DNA from: Dipylidium caninum
Taxonomy: Eukaryota > Platyhelminthes > Cestoda > Cyclophyllidea > Dipylidiidae
Assembly: GCA_017562135.1 (NCBI GenBank)
Contig: QEYB01001522.1
Location: 1,033,411 to 1,097,410 of the forward strand
Reading direction: 5' to 3'
Length of the DNA: 64,000 bases
Both the position numbers and the translations under genes were made by a program. The notes under the pieces are model-generated. The model saw only the letters and a program-made list of their open reading frames with translations, was not told the origin of the DNA and searched no databases. Positions 1-14,700 of the stretch are shown piece after piece; positions within the stretch are counted from its first letter, which is position 1; each line of letters begins with the position of its first letter.

Positions 1-3000
1 AGGTTGGGGACATTCTTCTGCAAACTCTTTTCATGCAGTCGCGCCTTTTTTTTCGTGCACCCGCGCCGACTGGAAGCGCCCGTGGTGATTGCCATCCGCG
101 GGCTCAGGTTGGTCGCTGCAAAGCATGTTGTCCTCTCGGCTCGATGCCTAGTAAGACCGCTCACAAGCCAAAGGGATGAGGAATTTGACAAAGCAGGGGA
201 GTTTCTCACACGCATAGGGAATCAGCAGCGATAAGGATATTAACAGAAATAATGTGAAGCACAGCTCTCCTCTAGGGGAAAAGGTGTCCAAATGAAAGAA
301 AAACAGCATCAGCCTATTTGAATCCAAGGCAGCCATAAAAACTCAGGGTTGTTAACAAAAGGTTGGAATACCTGCTAACAAGTTTTCTATCGCAAAATTG
401 CCTATATTTTCTCCCTAAAACACTGGGTCTCCAACTTAATGAGTAGACAAACAGTGGGGATTGGAACATGGAAACTGCGTTGAAAGCAGAGACACCAACC
501 CGGGACATGGCGAAAAGGCAGTCAACATCGACACTGGTCGTTCGTGTGGGTAACCAACACCGGCCATGAAGTGATCGAGCTACTCAGCGCGCAGTGGACA
601 AACACACTAATTAGCAGGTTGGAGTCTCGTTCGTTATCGGAATTAACCAGACAAATCGCTCCACCAACTAAGAACGGCCATGCACCACCAACCACCAAAT
701 CAAGAAAGAGCCATCAATCTGTCAATCCTCATAGTGTCCGGCCCGCAGACAGTCAGCGGCGCCACCGGCCACTCGTGGCTTATTCCGCTGTGTCGCGATG
801 ACGATGGACGCCTTAGACGACAACCAAGAGTGTCAACGCAGTAAATGCTGCACCTGGGCGCTCCGCGTCGTGGTACGGTTCAGCCCAACAGCGCCCCCAC
901 TCGAACACATCCGCGAAGACCCATTTCTCCATCCCACTAATTCGGGAGACAACCAAAATACCGTAATTAAGGCGAGAGGAGTAGACCCACCCGCGGTTTA
1001 GTAATGTAACAACAGCCCAACTGATAGTCCTCGTGCGAGGCAGACGGACCGGTGAAAGCTCTTGGAGGAGGAAATTGCCCTTCCGCGCGGAAACGGCACC
1101 CGCTCCAAGAACGCAAAAACTCTTGCACGCCTTTCCCAGGTATTCGTCAAGGAACTTATTAATTGGCCGTCGACAACTTTTACAATTTCCCTCAATCCGT
1201 TGGAGCTTTATCAATCTTCATCGAATTTGCGTCTTCGCGGTGCCAAAAAGGCCTTTCCGCCTCGTGCTAATTGTGTTGCATCAAATTAACGCACGAATCC
1301 CTGGGGCAATCCACGGTCTGGTCCCGAGTTCGTGACTAACGCCGGACAAAAGCATGGCATTCGAGGTGTTTAGCGGGAAATCAACGTGTCTCCACCGCCA
1401 CGCGTCATAATTTCCAAGCAAAGTCTACCGCAATCCATTCCCACTGTAAAATTCTTGATAAAATCAAGAACGCAGTTTACGGATTTGTTCGCGGGACCCA
1501 TTTTCACTTTTACTGTGTCCAGCCTCCTAAGTGTATATTTGGAACTACCACAAATACTCCATCATAGGGGCATAACAAGTGTTAATAAACATAGAAAAGG
1601 CTCAATGGATAACGGGGTTCAGGGGCTCTGCACGAAGATTTTCAAAATCTACACGACTGTCTAAGTCTTCGTCAACTTCTCCGACGACGGCACTAAAAAA
1701 GAGAAAATCCGGTGATCGCGAATGACATCCACCACTTGACCACATCCCGACTGGAGAAGCCCGAAGGTGTAAGGCCACACGTTTGTTTCCCTCACTAGTA
1801 AATATATCAAGCCATTGAAACTTCTCATCCTCATTTCCAACCTTTAGTAGTAATCGAAATTCATGCAAAAATGAATAAGATATGTGCCGGCCATAGGCAA
1901 TACAAACTACCTTAACTTCCAATTCGTCAAGCAGGAAAACTGTATTTCATAACCTAGGGGGCAAAAAAAGAACAAATAGCCCAAAAGTTGCAAGTCTCGG
2001 CATTTGCTGCTGACTCATGAGTTTCCCATCCATTTGACTGGGTCAAATTATTTCTGGAGTCAATATACATTGCTACCTTTAAGGATAAGTGCGGAACACG
2101 CACAATAAAGGAGGCTTCCTCCTCGCGCGGTATTGTCTAACGCAGTCGTGCATCAATTCAAGAGCGGTGTACAAACCCACATACAAAACGAGGCTACAAG
2201 GCTAAAAAGAAAATGGTTTAACGAGACAAGGCTTAGGACCTGACAAATTAGGCCGGTCGAATACACGGCTACGCATGGCCTCATTTGAATCGGCCTTACG
2301 CTAATTGCACATGCGGAGCGCTTCTGAGATAGGGCTCAACTCAAGGCTTTCGATATACCGTAAGTAAAAGACTCCTAATAGAAGAGCAGGTTGTGCACTG
2401 GCGCTAGAGTGGTTGGCTGCGCCTCAGTTCGATAATTCAAAAAAAATTGTGGGAGGTAATACAGGGCAAGTTCGAGCGAAATCACTGTTTATGTATTGCG
2501 CACGAAAAACCCTCATCAATTACTGCCAACATCGCACCATTGTCTCAGCCTCGTATACAGAGCCTCGGAGTGAACGCCCTCGCCGCCCCGAGGTGGCACA
2601 TGAGGCCGACGCCAAACGCAGGCACGAGGAGTGATCGTAAACAGCCGGGTTCCGTGCACTGGCTGATGACGCTCCCCCCAATTTCGCCCACCAGAAACTT
2701 CCAGTTGGGAGGGGGAGGGGAGGGGGGAGATTTTAACAAAAGAATGGCCTAGAAGTGCGTTCGAATACACAGACTCAGGTGATAGCAACATGAGTATTTA
2801 CGGACAATCACAGTAACTGTAGAGCAAAAATATGCCGCATGTGTAAGTAATTAGATAACGGAAAAATGCTTCTACAAAGATATAGAAAGCTTACAACATC
2901 CGCAATTGGTAGTGTCAGATGCCGGAATAAAAGTGTAAACACGCAGAGCAAAATACTCGTAATTACGTCGCCGGGTTTGTGTATAATGTTGCTTCAAGTC

Positions 3001-5000
3001 TTGGGTACAACACGGAATAATAGTGTTTATCAACCTATACAGTACATCCAGCAATATTTCGGCCACATCAACACGGTGGGGGAAGAGCAATAAAAATGTC
3101 GTCTCGAATAATGGCTGATTAGTCTTTGAAAAGCCCCATAATTGCACCCAAATCCGTTTGGATGGGGCACTTATACCACAAATGAAAAGGACTAAAAGGC
3201 TCAGCGTGAAGGATACTGTTAGAAAGCATAATCAGAATCTCTGTTGCAGAACACAACCATTTTTCACTATTATGCATGAAGTATATTTTGGCATAGAAAT
3301 GATCGACATCTATGCCAACAAATTATCGTTAATGTAGACTGGGCTACGGCGCCTTCGACTAGGGGGGAGCACAAAATAATGGAAATAGCTGAGGGAGAGG
3401 ATTTATGGCGGTGCCCGTAATGATTATGAAACTGGAGAGGGGAATGCAGGGTTTGTAGTAGAGTATGCACCTATATTCCGCGGTCGGCCTCACGTTGGAG
3501 TATTTAGGTAAGGCTCGGGCGCGAGTTGAAGACAAGGAGACGGATAGACGTAGGGAGGGAAGGCCTCTTGTGGCCTTCTGGACGCCCCCTCAATAGGGAT
3601 TTTTTTCTACCCACCATTAATCAGGATCGGGATTGCCCGTGTGAATGTCTGCAATGGTAACAGCACAAACTGGCTGTTTTCCAAGCCAGGCTGAACAATG
3701 TTGAACAGGAGTTTGGCAAAATTGGCCACTCTAAATTCATCAGAGGAGGTGATGGTAATAATCCGGAAAAAAATTTTGTTGACATAACACCATATCAGCC
3801 TGGCATATCAGCACAAATGAGACGGTTTGCACTTAGATAAAGGGGATGGCTGGAGGGTTAATAAAAAATGTCAAAGTGAAATAAAGCAAATTTTACGCGT
3901 TAATTATGTTAATCAACCGATTGAAATTCGTCACCCCGCAATTTAAAGCACTGAGCACCCAGTGAAATCGCTTCGGCAATAACCTTTCATTTGACCCCGA
4001 ATGGGATCGTAAACACCAATTATCACACTTGTAACTGCCCAAGTGTCTAGAATAATAAAGCAAATCGTTTGCCACAACTCACGACGCATGTTACACTAAG
4101 CGCAGCAAATCTTTTTACCCCACAGTAAACGTACTCGAATGTCTATATTAGTTTAAATTTAGCCAATTCGGTTGATGGTTGTAGATAACTCGAAGGGGTA
4201 AACCGTTTGGAAGGAAATATGAGCAAATGAATAAAGTGACGTTGGAACGAAGAATTTCTGTTCTGAGTGGAAAGGGGATATAAAAAGTGGAGGGAAGCAG
4301 GGATCATAATGTTGTTGTTGCCACAACAGCTGCTTAAAGCACGCAACCACACATGCAGGAGGCGGGTATTCGAGCAAATCTTCGGGATTCTACATAACAG
4401 TTACACAAACAGATACCGTGACTAATGAATACGGAGACACTTTGATGGGTTAAGGAGGAAGCACTGCATGACGACCTTTGTACTGTCCTGACAAAATAGG
4501 TTTACATTGCCGCAAAATAGGACCACACACCCTGCGGAGTTCAAATTACTAACTAAAAAGAAAAGTGTACTGCTGGAGATACGAGGACGCGACTGTTAGG
4601 AGTGGGCGAAGGTAATCGGAATTGGCGGGAGAAGCTAACAACACAGGCATACAAACCTAAAACCACACAACAAATGGTAAAAATGACCAAAAACAAAAAC
4701 CGGATTTTGTTTATCATTTCAGGTGCATATTGAAGAAATAACAATGCCTTTCATTTAAATACAATTAAAGAATGTGGCTAACAATATATTTCGTAATTTA
4801 TGAAAGCGAGTAGGTGAAAGTATGCGTTAAGATACTAAGCGTGGAAACTAGGAAATGGCGCTTTTTTCAGTTTGTGTCCAGCTGCGTCTGTAACGCATGT
4901 TCTGTATCTTTATTTAAAGATTTAAAGGTATTCATTTTACTCTTTTTGTGAAAATTTTCCGTCTTTGCAGCCCATATTTATTTTATTTTTCTCCAAACAG
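1..5000. other. Gene-free stretch, left flank
   Basis: I see no supportable gene. All open frames are under about 135 codons, match no family I know and lack convincing splice-site context. The first 2.7 kb are GC-richer than the DNA that follows. From about 2.8 kb the plus strand becomes A-rich and stop-dense. The only distinct local structure is the G-run cluster at 2707-2727, listed separately. Confidence 0.6.
2707..2727 (+). other. G-run cluster, potential G-quadruplex
   Basis: Four consecutive runs of 3, 5, 4 and 6 G, separated by single A residues, satisfy the usual G-quadruplex pattern on the plus strand. It lies close to the step from GC-richer to AT-rich sequence. No gene is nearby, so no regulatory role can be claimed. 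Confidence 0.5.
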
Positions 5001-5084
5001 ATGCGAAAAAAACTCGATTTACATCCATTTATCTTGTATCAGCTCGAGCTCCAAAAAAAAATTAATGGGGCACTCAATGGATCC

Positions 5085-5760
5085 ACTAATGAAAAAAGCT
5101 CGATATCATTTCCAAATAATCTCGTTCCGGCAATTTAAACATCGTCAACGAGGCTCAAGGGAGACACCGGGCCGCATTGATAGCGTAGAAGAATTCAGGA
5201 CGACTGTGGAATCCGATTCACGCGCAACTACTCGTGAACTGGCCTGTAAACTCGAGCGGAACTAGCCACTCACACTGCTGTGTTCGAACATCTGCGTACA
5301 ATGAAGAAAGAAAATTGGACTTATATGTGGCGGTCGCAGAAGCTGACGCGACTGCCGATCGAAGTGCGAGAGCAAGTGGCATCTTTGCTGCTTTGCAATA
5401 CACGATTGCAGTCGTTTTTGCACCGAATTATCCCTTGTGATGAAAAGGGGATTTTGCATGATAAGCGGAGACTATCAGACAAATAGGTAGATGAGAACAC
5501 GCTCCCAGGACACATCCCTAAGCCAAAAGTATCATCACAACCAATATTCAGCGGCTGGTCGGTTTCTTCAACGTAAATTCCCGGTGCCGTTGTGGCAACT
5601 AAAATAATCAAAATTCTCCGCCTTGAAGTAAATTGTATCACTGGACGAAAACCACTCTGACATCCTAAATTGGCCCACCAGCTTGACGGTAACACAGGTT
5701 CTATGCAAGAACGTTGGATTCCAAGTTACAATCAAACAAACACAAACGACGAGGTGACAT
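5085..5760 (+). pseudogene. Decayed mariner-like transposase fragment
   Basis: Fragments of a Tc1/mariner-superfamily transposase (mariner/SETMAR type) can be read in more than one plus frame. The N-terminal DNA-binding helix-turn-helix part carries a TTRELA core around 5225-5247. After a frame change comes a stretch resembling the start of the catalytic domain, with SLLL followed later by a PCDEKG-like motif. The D codon there, at 5439-5441, sits where the first catalytic Asp of the DD34D triad is expected. A weak SAAG match follows near 5550. Stops and frame changes interrupt it throughout and I could not find the later catalytic Asp residues, so it is a fossil and not an active element. 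Terminal inverted repeats were not recognised, so the borders are approximate. Confidence 0.6.
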
Positions 5761-5799
5761 AATCCTCTCACGGAGAAAGCTCATAACAACAAATAGAGA

Positions 5800-8700
5800 T
5801 AGGTTAAAACGGTTGACAGCACGCCCTCTTAAAAAGATATGAGTCGCCAACAAGGGAAGCAGCAATCATATGCAAGGGGATATTCACGGAAGCACTGTTT
5901 GGCAGTCATTCGATCATCAGTTGGACAAAAACCACACAGCGAGATTACAATACTTGATGAGGGCATATAGGAAGAACGTCCCCGTTTTTATAGGCTTGAG
6001 ATAAGTAGAACCTGGATAAAAGCTCTTTTGTTCAACTCACAAAAACAATTGCTTTAAGAGGTGATAAAACAAATTATTATCCAGACGGAAGAACGTTTAT
6101 CTTTTCCTACCAATGATAGAAATGATGTTCGGAAGGTAGGCACTGATGAAATTGTGAATGTGAAAAATGTTTGTCAGGTAAAAGCACTCGTTAATTGGTG
6201 CAGATAATCCCCCCCCCCCGAGATTCTGCGTTAGAACATTTTTTTTAAAAACCCTAAAATTGGTAGTATTAAAACAGACTCGCATAAGTTCTTCATATGG
6301 GTATTAAAGAAAAAAAGTATACTATGTATATATGGTGATGGCACTCACAGAGCAACGTATATCGGTTGACTACCTTGTCCATAATCACAGTTAAAAAACA
6401 TTGTGACAAGAAGTTAGCAGAATCAGTTATGGCGTTGGTAAAAGATAAAACAACTCTGAGCAGCGCTACAACACTTCCACAGCAAATAAACGAAGGTTGA
6501 GATACAACTGAACCATCAGCCTACTCCAACAGTGAGGAGAAGTTAGTTAAAACACCTCGTTATTCGGGAGGAGGCAGCAACAGTGCCACGCAGATCTGTG
6601 AAACAATCAACAAAGTGCCAAATTCACCAACCACTCCACGTTGTACTCACTTTCAAGGCATTGCCTACATTGAAATGATGAGTTATGGCGTTAAACTAAA
6701 GTGGCGAAAGATGAAACTAGACTCAAGAGACGCAGGCCATAACAAAAAGAATCAAGAATAATGAATAGTGTAAAACGACAATAGCAGGAGAAATGACATA
6801 CACATTTTGGCCTCGAATGATGGACAATCCCAGGGGCACTCGTTCTACCCCACGATCTGGACTGAAGACTCTTTCGTGACTATCGTTCACAATCAGATTG
6901 ATGACATTGTCAAAACCCTTCAATGTGCCCTAGCAAACAAAATAAAAGGACTTGGATGAGCTCGCGTTACCTGCCCATAATGAGATTTACAGCGACCAGA
7001 TCACATACTTCAGTTTTTAATTTCTCAGGGACTACCTCACTATCATATCACAATGTCTATCTCCACAGTATAATAACGATTTATTGAGTTTATCTTCTAT
7101 CAAAAATACTTACATCCAAAGCCAACGTATCAAAGTGTTTGGTTCTAACTGCTTCATAGCGTTTACGTCCATCAAATTCCACAGACTAGTTGCGAGAAAA
7201 ATATTATACTTCGCATAGTTTTGAAATGATAAGCCAAATTCTCGTCTTGGTAGTGTTAAATAGCGCAGGTAACTCGAAAATCGCGGTTGATGCTAAACAC
7301 CCATTACCATCGTTTACGTCGATGGGGAAATATACCGCAAGAGTATTATTATTATTCTTTTATTTTGTCGAATCTGTTGATACACTGATAGCTGATTAGA
7401 CGCGAGGCTTCTGGCCACACGCAGATCAAAGACAAGATGGTGCAGTGCTTCTATACGAGGAGAATTCATTGAAACCTACTCGATTTTTTTACCCTAGCTT
7501 CGACAGACTTATGCGCCTAGTCACGAGAGAATCTGAATCTAAACAAGACCAAAAAGTAGACGCACTCTGATGACAGAAAATATTTCCAGACTATTAAAAC
7601 GGCCTGAGAATGAAGAACGGAGTAAAGTGGAAAGTTTAAAAAACTGATATAAAATCTCATTCCCACCATTTGCTCCTAGTATTTTCGCAATTAGTAGAAT
7701 CTGAAAATTGACCAATCAAGGAGACCATCTAGTCGGACTAATAACAACACAACCCTCTCTCACCAACAAATGTTATTACCAGCTAGAGGGAGTAAAGGGC
7801 GATCGCTTCCAATGCTATTACTTTACAGAAAGTCGGTTTTAAATTATTCGTGCATGTGGAAGTGCACGCAGACCACATGAACACCAGTTAACTCCTTTGT
7901 CTCAAATGAAAGCCAGTTGCCATATACGCTACTTACTGATAAAAGAACACACGCGCCAATGTGCAGAGTCGAGCGAGACACCCGAACGTGTAGCACCCAC
8001 AAGACTCATTTACCAGCTGAAGGAGTGAGTATTACGGGTGAGTAGGACTTGTATTTATTATTTCCATGTGTAAAATGCTGCCAGCCGTTTTAGAAGCCCC
8101 ATTATATAAGGCGGTGTTACAGATAAGATGTAAGTCAGTTGCTGCGAAAAGCCAATCTCAAATGCGTAAAATAAATCACTAAATAAGACGGTAGAAGCAA
8201 CAGTAGCGCAATTAAATCATGCTTGAGGTCCTCACGAATGGCAGTAAATGATAGACACACTAGTTTCCATATGGATGTTCATCAATCATTAGTCAAAATA
8301 AGTGTATTCGTGGCAAACTAGCAAGACAGCCACATATAAAGAAAGAAAAAAAATGGTTCCGGCAGGACAGTCGTTGAGGTGGAACTTTGGAAACGAGTTA
8401 AAAAGAAAAAGAAGTAACCTTGAGTGAAGGAACCGGATTAATGGTAAACACTTCGGAATATACATTGCCAATGTAAGACATTTTCGCAAATTGAACAAAA
8501 ACAATTAAATAAACATGTTATACCGCTGTGAAATATCGGATAGTAGGAAAAATTCCCATAAAATGCGAATTCGTTCGCAAAAGGGGCGAATGTTGGAAAA
8601 GACGACAAATTTCTCTTATGTAGAATAAAGGACTTAGCGTAATCAGCAGAATTTTCAATTCAAACTTAAGTCGGATTTCTCTTATGCTACTAAAACACTT

Positions 8701-11700
8701 AAATTATGGGAGTTTCACTCTATCAGTGCTCTCGCGAAGTATATTTGCATCGGAATCAACAGGAAGAATATCAAAGTAATAATAATTTAGAAAAGTGTCA
8801 CCAACCACTTTGCGAAGAGCAAACCCAGGGCCAGACGACTGGATGCAAGTTTTGGGAAAAAGTACTCATCTTATCAGAAAGCCGATGGAAATCGCGACAA
8901 CTCTTCTCCTCCATCTGTGCTCTTCTAATGTGGCTTGATCAAAAATGGAAGTATGTGTAAAAGTGACTCACTGACCCACAGTACTATTTCAGGTTATTTT
9001 ACAGCATTTAAATTAAGGTAAATGACACTGTGGCAGGTCTTATTCGAGACACGCAAATTTGCTTTTTGTTTAAAGAACACTTGGTCCGTACGTCCTGATC
9101 TTGAAGGGACACATACAACCGGATCTAAAGGAGGTTAAGATAAATTCTGCAAAAAACTTCTCCAAATTCCATGTAAATATTTTACACCATCAAGTTCAGA
9201 GAGCTCCATTTTCACTATTATGATACTCTGAAAATTTATTCGACGTTAGGCGGTAAGGAAGAGTTGATGACAGTGAGACAGTCCTGTGGTTTCCATAAGC
9301 ATTGGAAGAGAGCAAACAAGTTTAAATAGTTAAAATGGTATTTGGAACTTATCTAGTTACGCAGTGATCTAGTAAAGTTCAGTTTAAAAACGATGCGGAC
9401 TTGAGAGCTGAGTGAGAAAAGCGGACCGCAAGGTTGCCCCTCATTGACTCACCTTAGGCACAAGGGAAAAGAGGTATAAAATGACATTTAGCATTAACAT
9501 AACGTAATAAATGCTCTGGCCAAAAAAGCTTTCCCATGACTGATTGGAAAAAGGGTATTTACGATCTCTATTGCATTAGCCAAAAGCTGAATGGCGACTT
9601 AATTAGAAGTTGATGTATGGAGATTTTCTGATGATGAAGTGAAATCAGCAGGCGTGAAGAAGGAGCCGTAATGGAAAATTGTACACTATAACCACATAGC
9701 TTAGAAGTGATAAAGCATTTGTGGGAAAGTAAATTCGAGGTAGAATAGGATTGCTCGGTAGATATTAAATAAGGGCTTCAACAGGCGCCAAAAGCGATAT
9801 TCATGTAGACTCCTCTTGCCCGGGTAAACAACATAGTCTAGGCAAAAGGGGAGCCGTGAAATTAATAATTTGCATTATCGGGTAAAACAATGAATTAATT
9901 ACGATGAAGTTAGGGAGATTGATAGCGAAAATCGGCTAAAGAGGGATTCCTTGCGCATCACTACAACAGTAAGAGAATCCGTGGGTTGCGGGAAAAACGA
10001 CCACATAAAGTACATCTACAAGCGAACTTATCAGAAGGTGAAGAGATGTAGTTATACGAACGCATAAAAAATTTAGCTAAAGCGTTTGCATTGCCATGTA
10101 TGTCACTACGGCAGTAAGTGCCTAAAGGAAGGCTAAAAGAATGGTGTAATATATTGGTGAAGATTAGGCAAAGATATCAGTTGGTTTTCAATACGAACAA
10201 TCTACGGAAAATTTAGTTGATCAGGAAGAAGTCACCGAACAAAATACGACTAAAAACATTCACGCAAAGTAAACTTAGGATTCACTGCAAGTTTCAAAGG
10301 CGACCGAATAAAGTTGGAAGTAGATTGAATGTTTTTGTAGTGGAAGATGAACGAATCTTAATTCACAAACGCTAACCCTCAGTTGGTGTAATTATTTTTA
10401 CCTTTCAGGTTAAGCATAAGGCAAAATCAAAAATGCTTGTAATGGCGCAGAAATAGTAGAAATCACATAAATCTCAGTAACGAGATACTTTAGTGAACAC
10501 TACCGCCGGCGGCGTATACGCTGTCAAAAGGAATAAAGATGAATTTAGAGTAAGAGAAGGACACGACTTACCACAATCGAGTGACCGTCGGATGTGATGA
10601 TATTAACAACGCCTGTTGTAAGAACGGGAGGGTTCGTTAAAGAAAATAAACACGGAAACATGTCACCTCACCGAGTGCGAGACACAATGTAATGCTCTTT
10701 CTCCTCATTATTGTGAGGATGTCAAATAAAAGTAACATTAGAAAATCATTCTACCGGTTTAATCTGAGGATTGGATCCAATTCATCAACATATGATGTCA
10801 CTGTAGATTCTCCTGTGCTGTGCACCACGTGACCATAGAGAACGGTTCGTTTAATGCTATTTACGAACAAGGATTAATTACACAGAAGAAAGGAACCTAG
10901 TGGCACAATGAATAATTAAAACGACTGTCTTAGATACTGCAACTCAAACCTTAATGGTGATTCTAAGACATTTCAACATCCAGGCCTTTCGGAGTGAGCA
11001 GAGTCCGTGTCGTTCATTAAGCGAAATGACCGTGGGAAACAGATGCGAAGAGGGAAAAAATTACCGCGATTTCTTAGTTGATAAAAAAAGGGTGAAGACA
11101 GGATGTTGACGTTCATAAGTTCCAAGTTATTTGATGATAAGGTAAGAATCGACAGCACACATGGGAAATATAAAAACGGAAATATCACCGACGTCGCTTT
11201 TGTTCTCCAATAAATCTTTGCTCAGTTTCAATGGAGTTTGGGTTCAAATCACGATAAAACCTGTTTCCCCAAACAGAACTATTTTTACGTTGATGAAATA
11301 CTCCCATTTAATCTTAAACAAGACCTTTATGACCATCTACTCCATATTTGAACAATATTACCAAGCGTATATTATGGAAACTACTTTAGCTGAATTGATA
11401 AAAGGCCGACTAATAAAATGCCTTACGTCAACTTTACGGCAGGGAAAGACATCTCAACTGTCAAAATAAATACTAGCACGGCAATAACCCTTGTCAGATT
11501 CGTTGTCATTCTATATATTTAGGAGCCCAGCAACCCTTTGAGCAGATCGTTCAGTTGGCCTTTTATGACATAGCAGCGGCGATCGTTGATGAATTTTTTG
11601 TGGCAATGGGTCGGAGGGGAGAAGGAGAATGCGGTGCACCTTAATTCCTGGCAATATTATCACAGTCGGGACCGTGTGTGGAAATAAAATGACAAAGGAT

Positions 11701-14700
11701 GCCACAAATTCCACCCGTGTTGACATGGAAAAAGGATTTTAAGTAGGATCCCACTACCTGCTTAAATGCTATATTTATAACCTGTCGGCAAGTCATCTAA
11801 AGACGAATTATTTGGAATATTAAAATGAAGCTGTGGAATTTTATAATCAAGAAAGATTGGATTATCATTTGTTTATCAAACTAAAGCGATGCGTGAGTAT
11901 CTTATTTGTAAATAATACTTTGGGAAATTTAAAGAAAGGGTACGATCACAGAAGTAAAAAATGGTTTAAGCGGGAGTCTCACACAAACACACTACGGGAC
12001 CCAACGCCCGTAATGGGATCTAAACATTTAACGGTAAAAGTGGGAGACCAGACATTGAAATGTCACAAACATTAAACGGAAAACACTTTCAACTTATATA
12101 TTGGCAGAAATCACCAAAGTGCAAGTTAGCGAATCAAAACTGACGCGATGCCGAAGGACAGGGGGTACACGAGATCCTACTGAAATATGACGAGGTTATT
12201 CTAATGTCTCAACTAAAAATATACAGACGAGGAGTAGGTTCACGACAGAAGAGGGAGACGGCATCAACATCTTTTTCGCCGCTCGTGTAAGGTGTCTGCG
12301 CGCACAAGGACAGTCGCACGTAAGTGCTACGCTGTCTCCCACAGACAGTGAAAGAATCGTTTGATGCCGTCCGAGATTACCCCAAACGATGTTTAAAACC
12401 AGGAGGAAATATCGCATGTCAGTGCCTGACTAGGATACTGTGATAAGGAGGAGAGAAAAGTGGAGTAAATCCAACGGGTGCGTCAGCTACGGATTATGAA
12501 ATGCACATGAACGTTGGGCGTATGGATCTTGCGGATATCAGACTTCCAAGTATAAAACATGGATGAGCGTAAATAAGACAAGCCCAGGAAAACTAACTCC
12601 AATCCCAGGTAAGACTATTCTTGAATAGATGAGTGGGATGTGGTTGTCATGTGAAAAAAAGACCTTATAATTTGGCCTGATCTAGACTCCAAGCAGTTTC
12701 TGACTTTACCGCATTGTAAGACCAGGTGAAAGCGATAAAATTCCATTGATTCCTCAAATAAATAGTAAAACTCAAAGTCCTAGAAAAGATAATTTACGCA
12801 CCCATGTTCGTGTTAGTATATGAAAAGTGAAAAAAGACCTCCATTACATAAAAGGTATAAAAGCTAGTATTGCATATCCAAAGCGGGCAAATGGACCAAA
12901 AATTATGAGCCTGAAGTTTAAAAATAATCGCGTAGTGGAATAAGGAGGGGAGCAAAAAGGATACGTCCAACGTAAGTCTCCAACTCTGAAGCCATAGTTG
13001 TTGTCAGGGTAGATCTGCAATGAAGAAAATACCATTACTGAACATTTCTGCCACCATAAGGTCAAAAAACGCTTGGCAATATATAAAAAAGAACGGTGTA
13101 CAAGCAGTTTAGACAAGCTGTTGTGAATATACAGAGCGGTTAAGGGAAAGGGGACAGGACATAATGTGACATTTTCAGAAGACATTTTGTATCAAAGTTA
13201 CTAACGGTCATAAACGTGCTCAATACCGAGACAATTTTGCATTTAACTGGACGGCAGGAGTCAGGCCACCGTAAAAAGGAATGCACTGTCGAACAAGATA
13301 CGGTTTTTAAATCTTAGCTTTTATAGCATCGAATTTGATACATTTTTACAGTGTAATGTATTGCGAACATGCTCTTATGGAGCATTAACCGTCAAAACTA
13401 GCCGATACAAACATGAAATAACCCGTGTCGCAGAGACCATTGAGGACGAAATGAGGAGGTGCAGGGTGCTACTTAGAGTTAGTACGGACTCTGCGACGGA
13501 CTACGGAAGGGCGGAGGAATGCTTGCAAGGGCCCAGATACTTCTTGAGGGCGGATATCGTGATGGGCCGCAGGACGGCACTAATTGGCCGAACGCCGAAT
13601 GCACGAAAAATGTAGTGACGGCTTGAGAGATCCATGCAACCAAAATGCTCAGAATAATTTCACGAAGGCGATAACACTATACTCAGACGGGAGACTAACC
13701 GACAACGAAAGCTATCTTTCTATCTCTGCCTTAAAGGCATAATTAAGTTTGAGGCCCAAAAAAGGAAATCATTTACTCTACCCGCTGCGAAAATCTTACC
13801 ATTAAGACGATTTAACAGTTTTCTTTGTATGCTGATTAGTACTTCTGCACAATATGCTCGAAATAACCGAAAGAGGCGGGCCTCTTGGAGAAAAATATGA
13901 CTAACAAGTTGAAGCATATCATTTCTCACTTTAACATAACCAAGCCGACTATAGGGCTAATTTCTTAGTCAGGGCATTGAGCAGGTGGAGGAACAAACAA
14001 CTGATTGATACGACGCCGGTAATAAGTGAAGGGCACAAAAAGAGATGTCCTGCCACAGAACCAAAAAAAGGTGACAGTGAAGAATATAGAAAGTTATTTT
14101 CAAGGGGTAAAATAACACAAAAGACGAACTTTACGAAAACCGGTAGTACTATTCGCCAAAAAGATGCGAAAAATACTAGTCCCAGTGAGATAGTATAGTT
14201 TTAAACCACATCATAAGATATGATGTACTCAAACCTCTCGGCTGTATTACACGCGGAGAAAAATGCACAAGATTGAAATTTTGACAAGCATGTAGAACAG
14301 ATCACTGTGTAAAAAGCGTTTTATTTTGTTTAGATCCCTATACATCTGGCATTAATAAAGTGTTCCGGCGCTAATCTACTTGGACGCGGAAGGAGCATCG
14401 GAGATGATTGTTTGTTCAGCCCACTCCTTGTATACGGGAAGAAATTTTTTGAAAGCCTTGAGTGAATACGGTGGGATGATTACGCCTCCTGTTTGTTCGC
14501 AGGCCCCCACACTTGACCCATCTACAAATGGAGTAAAAAAGGAGATAAAATAGTACGGCTGTATCATTTATTTTAGCCTAATTCGTTTAAATGTTCTTAG
14601 TATATCGTCAGAATAAGATGGAAACGTTTATTTTCTTCGTTTATCCCTAGGAGCCCCCAAGAAGAGAAAACAAGTAGCAAAAACCTTGGCTCAAAAAAAC

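Noticed and set aside
813..1214. 133-codon minus-strand open frame near the left edge
   Set aside because: The sequence looks unlike any known protein, and overlapping frames on the other strand are equally open.
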